Source: Desulfomicrobium sp.
GTDB lineage: Bacteria; Desulfobacterota; Desulfovibrionia; Desulfovibrionales; Desulfomicrobiaceae
Assembly (NCBI GenBank): GCA_024709365.1
Contig: JANJWV010000070.1
Location: 1 to 32,625 of the forward strand
Direction: 5' to 3'
Length of the DNA stretch: 32,625 bases
Below, in pieces: positions 26,526 through 32,625 of the stretch. Each line of letters begins with the position of its first letter. Position 1 is the stretch's first letter. Both the position numbers and the translations under genes were made by a program. The notes under the pieces were generated by a model. That model made no database searches and was not told where the DNA came from. It saw only the letters and a list, made by a program, of their open reading frames with translations.

Positions 26526-27914
26526 ATGAGCCAGACCATACTCGACGAAAGAAAAAGCCAGGTCCACCGCATCGGCGAAGAGCCCTTCGCCATGGCCTGC
26601 AACCGCCCGAGCCTGGCCGGCGCGGTCAGCCAGCGGGCCTGCGTGTTCTGCGGCTCGCGGGTGGTGCTCTATCCCATCGCTGACGCCCTGCACCTCGTGC
26701 ACGGCCCCATCGGCTGCGCCACTTACACCTGGGACATCCGCGGCGCCATCTCCTCGGGCCCGCAGCTGCACCGCCTGAGCTTCTCCACGGATTTGCAGGA
26801 GATGGACGTCATCTTCGGCGGAGAGAAGAAGCTGGAGGCAAGCCTTCGCGAACTGATCAGCCTGCACAGCCCCAAGGCGGCCTTCGTCTACTCGACCTGC
26901 ATCGTCGGCCTCATCGGCGACGACATGGAGGCCGTCTGCCGCCGCGTCGCGGCCGACACGGGCATCCCGGTCCTGCCGGTCATGAGCGAAGGCTTCAAGG
27001 GCAACAAGCGCGAAGGGTACACCGCGGCCTGCAAGGCCATGTTCCGGCTGGTCGGCACCGGCGACGCCACGGGCATCTCGCCCATGAGCGTGAACATCCT
27101 GGGCGACTTCAACCTGGCGGGTGAGACATGGATCGTGCGCGAATATTTCCGGAAGATGGGCGTGGAGGTCGTGGCCAACGTCACGGGTGACGGCCGCGTG
27201 GACGACATCCGGCGCTGCCACGGCGCAGCCCTGAATCTCGTGCAGTGTTCCGGGGCGACCATGGAGCTCGCCAAGATGATGCAGGCGGAATACGGCACGC
27301 CCTACCAAAGGGTATCCTACCTTGGCGTGGAGGACATGGCCGACTCGCTGTACAAGGTGGCCGACTTTTTCGCCGACCAGGACCCGACCATCAAGGCCAG
27401 GACCGTTGAGCTTGTCCGCGCGGAGCTTTCGGATCTCATGCCGAAGCTGGCGGAGCTCAGGCAGGACCTCGAAGGCAAGAAGGTCGCCATGTACGTCGGC
27501 GGGTCCTTCAAGGCCTTTTCGCTGATCAAGGCCTTCCGGCACCTGGGCATGCGGGTCGTGGTCGTCGGCTCCCAGACGGGAACCGAGGAAGACTACAAGG
27601 AACTGGCCGAGATTTCCGACCCCGGCACCATCATCGTCGATGACGCCAACCCCCTGGAGCTGGCCCAGTTCATCAAGGAGAAGGACGTCGACGTCTTTGT
27701 CGGCGGCGTCAAGGAGCGTCCCATCGCCTACAAGCTGGGCGTGGGCTTCTGCGACCACAACCACGAGCGCAAGATCGCCCTGGAAGGGTTCGTCGGCATG
27801 TACAATTTCGCCAGGGAGATCCACGCCTCGGTCATGAGCCCGGTCTGGAGGTTCATGCCCCGCCGATCCCCCGCCCGCGCGGCCTGCGCCGCCAAGGAGG
27901 CCGTCAATGGCTGA
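26526..27914 (+). CDS. nifE: Nitrogenase iron-molybdenum cofactor biosynthesis protein NifE
   Basis: This 462-residue NifD homologue is half of the NifEN scaffold that converts the NifB cofactor to FeMoco, adding Mo and homocitrate. Cysteines C39/C42 (RACVFCGS), C64 (GPIGCATYTW) and C125 (STCIVGLIGDD) mirror NifD ligands, and the segment NLVQCSGATMELA carries the residue corresponding to NifD C276. The motif GPIGCATYTWD is distinctive of NifE. The last 8 bp overlap nifN. Confidence 0.95.
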   Translation: MSQTILDERKSQVHRIGEEPFAMACNRPSLAGAVSQRACVFCGSRVVLYPIADALHLVHGPIGCATYTWDIRGAISSGPQLHRLSFSTDLQEMDVIFGGEKKLEASLRELISLHSPKAAFVYSTCIVGLIGDDMEAVCRRVAADTGIPVLPVMSEGFKGNKREGYTAACKAMFRLVGTGDATGISPMSVNILGDFNLAGETWIVREYFRKMGVEVVANVTGDGRVDDIRRCHGAALNLVQCSGATMELAKMMQAEYGTPYQRVSYLGVEDMADSLYKVADFFADQDPTIKARTVELVRAELSDLMPKLAELRQDLEGKKVAMYVGGSFKAFSLIKAFRHLGMRVVVVGSQTGTEEDYKELAEISDPGTIIVDDANPLELAQFIKEKDVDVFVGGVKERPIAYKLGVGFCDHNHERKIALEGFVGMYNFAREIHASVMSPVWRFMPRRSPARAACAAKEAVNG

Positions 27915-29259
27915 GAACTACGTATCCACCACCAACGCCTGCAAGATGTGCACGCCCATGGGCGCGGCCCTGGTGTTCAAGGGCATCGAGAACGCCGTCC
28001 CCTTCCTGCACGGCTCCCAGGGCTGCGCGACCTACATGCGCCGCTACATCATCAGCCACTACCGCGAACCCGTGGACATCGCCTCCTCGGCCCTGGGCGA
28101 GAAGAGCGCGGTCTACGGCGGCGGGCCGAACCTGAAGAAGGGCATTTTAAACGTCATGCGCAAGTACGACGTGTCCCTGGTGGGCGTGGCCACGACCTGC
28201 CTGACCGAGACCATCGGCGACGACGTGGGGCGCTACCTGAACGAGTTTCGCGAGGAGTTCTCCGACCTGTCCCTGCCCGAGCTGGTCCACGTGTCCACGC
28301 CGAGCTACTCGGGCACGCACATGGAGGGCTGGCACGCGGCCGTGCGCTCCCTGGCCGATCAGGTGGTCAAGGAGAAGGGTAGAGCGCACGACGGGGTGAA
28401 CCTGCTGCCCGGCTTCCTCTCGCCGGCCGACTATCGCTTCCTGAAGGCCCTGGGCGAGCGGGCGGGCGTGCGCTTCACCATGCTCCCCGATCTGTCCGAG
28501 ACCATGGATGGCGTGATCTGGGACGACTACCACTCCCTGCCCGACGGCGGCACCCCCGTGTCCGAGATCCGGGCCATGGGCGGCGCGGCCGGGACGGTCG
28601 AGTTCGGCATGTCGGGCGGGCTGTTCGAGTCCGCCGCCGGGGTGCTGGATCGCAAGTTCGGCGTGCCGGCGCGGCGGACCACTATGCCCATCGGCCTGCG
28701 GGCGACGGATGCGTTCATGGACGTCCTGGCCGAGTTCGCGTCCTGCGACATGCCGGCCAAGGACGCCTTCGACCGCGGCCGCCTGCTGGACGCCATGGTC
28801 GACGGGCACAAGTACATTTTCGGGAAGCGGGCGGTGGTCTACGGCGAGGAGGATTTCGTCGTGGCCCTGTGCTCCTTCCTGGGCGAGATCGGCGTGCAGC
28901 CGGTGCTGGTGGCCACGGGCGCCAAAAGCGACCGGTTCAAGGCCGCCGTGACGAACGCGTTGGCCGAGGTCTGCCAGACCATGCCGGTCATCCGCGACGA
29001 CGCGGACTTCAAGGACATCGAGGATGAGGCCGCCGAGCTGAACCCCGACCTGCTGGTGGGGCACAGCAAGGGCTACAAGCTGGCCCGGGCCAAGAACATC
29101 CCGCTCATCCGCGTCGGCTTCCCCATCCACGACCGCTTCGGCGGCCAGCGCATCCTGCACGTCGGTTACGAGGGGGCGCTGGCCCTCTACGACAGGCTGG
29201 TCAACGCCGTCCTGGAGAAGAGCCAGGACGAGTGCCCGGTCGGATACGGCTATCTCTAA
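27907..29259 (+). CDS. nifN: Nitrogenase iron-molybdenum cofactor biosynthesis protein NifN
   Basis: This 450-residue NifK homologue forms the alpha2-beta2 scaffold with NifE. Ligand-like cysteines are C12/C15 (NACKMCTPMGA), C40 (GSQGCATYMRRY) and the one in ATTCLTETIGDD. It overlaps nifE by 8 bp, and nifE and nifN sequences keep their family distinctions (GCATYM rather than GCCAYH). The C-terminal GYEGALALYDRLVNAVLE is typical. Confidence 0.95.
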   Translation: MAENYVSTTNACKMCTPMGAALVFKGIENAVPFLHGSQGCATYMRRYIISHYREPVDIASSALGEKSAVYGGGPNLKKGILNVMRKYDVSLVGVATTCLTETIGDDVGRYLNEFREEFSDLSLPELVHVSTPSYSGTHMEGWHAAVRSLADQVVKEKGRAHDGVNLLPGFLSPADYRFLKALGERAGVRFTMLPDLSETMDGVIWDDYHSLPDGGTPVSEIRAMGGAAGTVEFGMSGGLFESAAGVLDRKFGVPARRTTMPIGLRATDAFMDVLAEFASCDMPAKDAFDRGRLLDAMVDGHKYIFGKRAVVYGEEDFVVALCSFLGEIGVQPVLVATGAKSDRFKAAVTNALAEVCQTMPVIRDDADFKDIEDEAAELNPDLLVGHSKGYKLARAKNIPLIRVGFPIHDRFGGQRILHVGYEGALALYDRLVNAVLEKSQDECPVGYGYL

Positions 29260-29291
29260 CACTGCACGTTCAACACGAAAGGGAGGACGCC

Positions 29292-30548
29292 ATGTCCGAA
29301 GCCAAAGACAGATCCAAGCATCCGTGTTTCAATAAGAGTTCCTCCGGTTCCTGCGGTCGGGTCCACCTGCCCGTGGCCCCGGGCTGCAACATCCAGTGCA
29401 ACTACTGCAACCGCAAGTACGACTGCGTGAACGAGTCCCGTCCCGGCGTGACCAGCGCCGTGCTGCCTCCGGACAGGGCCGTGGAGTACCTGGACGAGGT
29501 GCTGCGTAAGGAGCCGCGCATCACCGTGGTCGGCATCGCCGGGCCCGGCGACCCCATGGCCGAGGCCGAAAAGACCATCGCCACCATCGAGCGCATCAAT
29601 GCCAAGTACCCCGACATGCTCTACTGCCTGTCGTCCAACGGCCTGGCCCTGCCCGAGCATGTGGACCGCCTGGTCGAGCTTGGCGTGACCCACGTCACCG
29701 TGACCATGAACGCCGTGGACCCCGAGATCGGGGCGAAGATCTATTCCTGGGTGCGGGTGGGCAAGGTCGTCTACCGCGGCGTCGAGGGGGCGCGCATCCT
29801 GCTGGAGCGTCAACTGGAGTCCATCAGGCTCCTCAAGGCCAGGGGCGTGACCGTCAAGGTCAACAGCATCGTCATCCCCGGCGTCAACGATCATCACCTG
29901 GCCGAGGTGGGCCGGGTGGCGGCGGAGCTTGGGGCCGACATTCAGAATCTCATTCCCCTGCACCCCACGGGTGACACCCCCTTTGCGGACATGGAGGAGC
30001 CGTCCAAGGAGCTGATCCACGAATTGCGGGCCAAAAACGGCGAGACGATCCTGCAGATGACCCATTGTCGCCGCTGCCGGGCCGACGCCGTGGGCCTGTT
30101 GTGCTCGGACCGGTCGAGTGAGCTCATCCCGACCCTGAACGCCCTGGCCTGCGGCTCCAAAAAGACGGCCAGGCCCTATGTGGCCGTGGCTTCCCGCGAA
30201 GGCATGCTCGTCAACATGCACCTGGGCGAAGCGCCGTCCTTCCAGATCTGGGCGCCGCAGGGCAAGGGTGCGCGCATGATCGAGGAGCGGGTCGCCCCCG
30301 AGGTCGGCTGCGGGCCGGACCGCTGGCGCAGGCTCGCGGAAATCCTGCACGACTGCTCCCTCGTGCTGGTCGAGGCGGCGGGCAAGCAGCCAAAGCAGGT
30401 GCTGGGCGAAGAGGGGATTTCCGTGCTGGAATGTTCCGGTCTCATCTCCGACATCGTTTCCGAGCATTTCCAGGGAGGTGACATCACCCGTTTCAGGACC
30501 CGCAGTCACAAGGCTGGGTGCGCGGGAATGGGAGTGGGGTGCGGGTGA
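29292..30548 (+). CDS. nifB: Radical SAM FeMo-cofactor biosynthesis protein NifB
   Basis: This 418-residue protein fuses two [4Fe-4S] clusters and inserts the carbide to make the NifB cofactor. The radical-SAM motif C32-x3-C36-x2-C39 (GCNIQCNYCN) is near the N-terminus, and further cysteines (PCF, SGSCGR, TGDTPFADME through MTHCRRCRADA) bind the substrate clusters. From about residue 295 a NifX-like cofactor-carrier domain follows (RPYVAVASREGMLVNMHLGEA). The short tail is Cys/Met/Gly-rich. GGGAGG precedes the ATG. It is the last gene before the operon terminator. Confidence 0.96.
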   Translation: MSEAKDRSKHPCFNKSSSGSCGRVHLPVAPGCNIQCNYCNRKYDCVNESRPGVTSAVLPPDRAVEYLDEVLRKEPRITVVGIAGPGDPMAEAEKTIATIERINAKYPDMLYCLSSNGLALPEHVDRLVELGVTHVTVTMNAVDPEIGAKIYSWVRVGKVVYRGVEGARILLERQLESIRLLKARGVTVKVNSIVIPGVNDHHLAEVGRVAAELGADIQNLIPLHPTGDTPFADMEEPSKELIHELRAKNGETILQMTHCRRCRADAVGLLCSDRSSELIPTLNALACGSKKTARPYVAVASREGMLVNMHLGEAPSFQIWAPQGKGARMIEERVAPEVGCGPDRWRRLAEILHDCSLVLVEAAGKQPKQVLGEEGISVLECSGLISDIVSEHFQGGDITRFRTRSHKAGCAGMGVGCG

Positions 30549-30619
30549 TCCGTGCGGACGGTTGTGACCATTTGAAACGGCGGCCGGGATATCCGTCGCC
30601 GCTTCAGCTGCATGAACCT

Positions 30620-30661
30620 GGGCGGCCAGAACGTTTTTTCCGGTGGCCGCCCTGTTTTTTT
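30620..30661 (+). terminator. Rho-independent terminator of the nif operon
   Basis: GGGCGGCCA and TGGCCGCCC form a 9-bp stem around a 15-nt loop, followed by TG and T7. It lies about 70 bp after the nifB stop. A weaker upstream inverted repeat near 30575-30606 (CGGCG with CGCCG) may also contribute. Confidence 0.85.
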
Positions 30662-30943
30662 CATCCGGAGGAGACACGTCGTCGGGCCTTTGTCCTACAG
30701 GATGCGTTTTGAAGGCCGGCGGTGTCTGACCGCTTCGATTCATTCGCAATACGGTTGTTTTTTCAGCGTTTCCGATTGAAATGCATGAGGAAATGATGTA
30801 AGACGCGATTGTCTGAAGGAAGGGCAGCCGCTCCCGTTGTTCTGCTGAAAATATGTAATAAGCTGAATTTACAGGATAAAGTCTGGTTTTTCGGGCCGCA
30901 TTCTTCCTTGACCTGTGTCTGCTTCAACCGTATGGCAAGGCCC

Positions 30944-32371
30944 ATGAAGAAAAGAGCTTTTCTGAACTGTTTGTGTTTTCTTCTTCTCGTTGTGGTCTCA
31001 GCCGGTCAGGCTGGGCCCATCCAGGTTGCCACGGCGCCTTCCGGGTCGCATGTCTACAGGGCCTCCATAGCTCCCAGGCCCGAATCCAAATCCGCCAGCG
31101 TCTCAGCCAAGACCGAGCAGGTCCAGGCTCCGGCGAAGGCGCCCGCAAAGGCCGAATCGGCTCCGGCCCCTGCGGCCAAGGAAGTGAAGTCCCAGCCCGC
31201 CAAGTCGGTGAAGAAGACCAAGGCCGCGGCGACCTCGAAGAAGTCCCGGTCCGCCTCGTCTTCGAAGAAGGCCAAGGCCAAGGCATCGTCGACGGCGAAG
31301 GCCAAGCCCGCATCCGTCAAGACGGCATCGAAGTCCGCCGCGCCCGTGAAGAAGAGCGCCAAACACGTCGTGCGCCGGACCGTATCCGCACCGTCTCCCG
31401 CGACAGCGCAGGCTGTCGAGACTCCCCGGGCCGCAGAGCCGGCGCCCGAAACGCCCAAGGCCGAGACCGTCATGCCCGACGTGCAGGAAACACGGGACGT
31501 GGCCGCCGTCGAACCGGATTCCGGGACCAGGGTCAGGCCTGCGGCCGGCGATGACGAGACGGCTTCGGCCAAGGACCTCTTCCTCAACGTCAAGTCCGCC
31601 ATCCTCATCAACATGACCACCGGTCAAGTCTACTACGAACACAACGCGGACAGGACCATCCAGCCCGCCTCCATCACCAAGCTGCTGACGCTCTACCTGA
31701 TTCGCGAAGCCATTGCTCAGGGGCGAATTTCGCCGAACACGCCCATTCCCGTCAGCGTCCAGGCCGTCAAGACCGGCGGTTCGCGCATGCGCCTCAAACG
31801 CGGGGAGAAGGTCCCCCTGAGCGAACTCATCAAGGGTATCAGCGTGGTTTCGGCCAACAATGCCTGCGTGGCCGTGGCCGAGTACATGGGCGGCGGCGAT
31901 CCGTCGAAGTTCGTGGCCCAGATGAACGACAAGGCCAGGAAGTTCGGCATGACCAGCAGCCGCTTCAGGAACCCCAGCGGCCTGCCCGACAGGGCGCAGC
32001 TCTCCACGGCCAGGGACATCGCCAAGCTTTCCATGAACTATCTGCGCACGTTCCCCGAATCGCTGCAGATCCACTCCATGACCACCCATACCTACCACGG
32101 GTCGACCCACCGCAACGCCAATTCGCTCCTGAAGACGTACAAGGGGGCGGACGGGCTGAAGACCGGTTTCGTCTGCGAGGCGGGGTACAACATCACCGCC
32201 ACGGCCAAGCGCGGCAACACGCGCCTCTTGGCCGTCGTGCTCGGGGCGCAGAATTCAGCCGTGCGCCAGCGGGAAACCGCCAAGCTGCTCGATTTCGGGT
32301 TCAAGCGGGTTGAGCGTGAGAACGGCCTGGGCAACCGGGCGTCAGGACCGTCCAAGAAGCCCAAGGCCTGA
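30944..32371 (+). CDS. D-alanyl-D-alanine carboxypeptidase (PBP5/DacA family)
   Basis: This 475-residue serine peptidase trims the terminal D-Ala from peptidoglycan stem peptides. Active-site motifs are S243-I-T-K246 (SxxK), S303-A-N305 (SxN) and K406-T-G408 (KTG), with correct order and spacing. Residues 1-24 form a signal peptide, and about 25-205 is an Ala/Lys/Pro-rich linker, unusually long, before the catalytic fold. There is no clear C-terminal PBP5-type domain, so the linker probably spans the periplasm. Of the two in-frame ATGs (30932, 30944), the second was chosen because AAGG lies a few bases upstream and the signal peptide then begins MKKRAF. Confidence 0.9.
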   Translation: MKKRAFLNCLCFLLLVVVSAGQAGPIQVATAPSGSHVYRASIAPRPESKSASVSAKTEQVQAPAKAPAKAESAPAPAAKEVKSQPAKSVKKTKAAATSKKSRSASSSKKAKAKASSTAKAKPASVKTASKSAAPVKKSAKHVVRRTVSAPSPATAQAVETPRAAEPAPETPKAETVMPDVQETRDVAAVEPDSGTRVRPAAGDDETASAKDLFLNVKSAILINMTTGQVYYEHNADRTIQPASITKLLTLYLIREAIAQGRISPNTPIPVSVQAVKTGGSRMRLKRGEKVPLSELIKGISVVSANNACVAVAEYMGGGDPSKFVAQMNDKARKFGMTSSRFRNPSGLPDRAQLSTARDIAKLSMNYLRTFPESLQIHSMTTHTYHGSTHRNANSLLKTYKGADGLKTGFVCEAGYNITATAKRGNTRLLAVVLGAQNSAVRQRETAKLLDFGFKRVERENGLGNRASGPSKKPKA

Positions 32372-32405
32372 GCTGCGCGACGGGGGCTGAGCCCCGAAAG
32401 AAGAG

Positions 32406-32437
32406 AAGGGATTTTGGCGACAAAATCCCTTTTTTTA
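32406..32437 (+). terminator. Rho-independent terminator of the carboxypeptidase gene
   Basis: AAGGGATTTTG-gcga-CAAAATCCCTT is an 11-bp stem, with the last bases merging into a T-run. It lies 35 bp past the stop codon. Confidence 0.9.
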
Positions 32438-32565
32438 TGGTTCGCCGGGCAAGGGGGGGCTGGGGAAAAATCGTCCCGGCGGCTGCCGGCCGGGGAACTG
32501 GTTCCGGACTTCCGGTGCAGACGAGCGGGCCCGTCAGACGGTTCGGGGCCCGGCAGTTCCGACGA

Positions 32566-32625
32566 TCAGAATCTCTGCGAGGCGGCCTGCTTGAGGGGCA
32601 GGAGGTCGTCGAACTCGATGCCGAC
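32566..32625 (-). CDS. Partial gene, C-terminal 19 codons, function not assignable
   Basis: On the minus strand the frame VGIEFDDLLPLKQAASQRF, then TGA, enters from the right edge. The sequence is compatible with a normal protein end and has no upstream context here. A resemblance of VGIEFDDL to the last strand of PilZ-type domains is noted but is too short to be evidence. The gene converges on the carboxypeptidase gene. Confidence 0.4.
   Translation of the reverse strand, partial: VGIEFDDLLPLKQAASQRF

Overview
The window looks like a chromosomal segment of a GC-rich, anaerobic, sulfate-reducer-like deltaproteobacterium of the Desulfovibrio/Desulfomicrobium type. This is inferred from the order nifH-nifI1-nifI2-nifD-nifK, a NifD with the long insertion of the group III (anaerobe) nitrogenases, a short NifK, and a thioredoxin-like [2Fe-2S] ferredoxin inside the nif operon. 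No rRNA, tRNA, CRISPR array or intact insertion sequence was found.

Bases 1-12026. After a lipoprotein gene (110-979, minus) lies a PhnF-type GntR repressor gene (minus). It is divergent from a C-P lyase operon, phnG-H-I-J-K-L-M-phnN-hexapeptide transferase (plus, 2162-9070). From about 9.1 to 11.9 kb follows an accessory patch, richer in A+T from about 9.8 kb onward. It holds two RelE/ParE-type toxin-antitoxin modules, a small RRM RNA-binding protein and a NYN-LOTUS nuclease-like protein.

Bases 12027-16800. A second phn operon on the minus strand runs phnC-phnD-phnE-phnM-DUF1045 and converges on the first. The two operons together encode phosphonate import (CDE), the C-P lyase core (GHIJ with the ABC proteins K and L), two different PhnM triphosphohydrolases, the kinase PhnN, and a DUF1045 protein with two HxT motifs of the 2H phosphoesterase type that may stand in for the absent PhnP. 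Both operon promoters share the 10-mer ATAGACATCT, a likely PhnF operator core.

Bases 16873-19234. A minus-strand cell-envelope cluster holds a small secreted protein, a PA2779-like membrane protein, a C39-like cysteine-peptidase lipoprotein, a TPR lipoprotein and a small charged protein. The peptidase and TPR proteins look like a split PA2778-type protein.

Bases 19568-30661. This is a nitrogen-fixation locus: nifV on the minus strand, divergent from nifH-nifI1-nifI2-nifD-nifK-nifX-like-ferredoxin-nifE-nifN-nifB, which ends in a strong terminator. A near-perfect sigma-54 promoter precedes nifH and a weaker one precedes nifV. GC-rich stem-loops sit in three intercistronic gaps. NifV makes homocitrate, NifB makes the NifB cofactor, NifEN matures it, NifHDK is the enzyme, and NifI1/NifI2 are expected to switch activity off when ammonium is available.

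Bases 30944-32625. A D-alanyl-D-alanine carboxypeptidase with a long Ala/Lys/Pro linker is followed by a terminator. The last codons of a minus-strand gene enter at the window edge.
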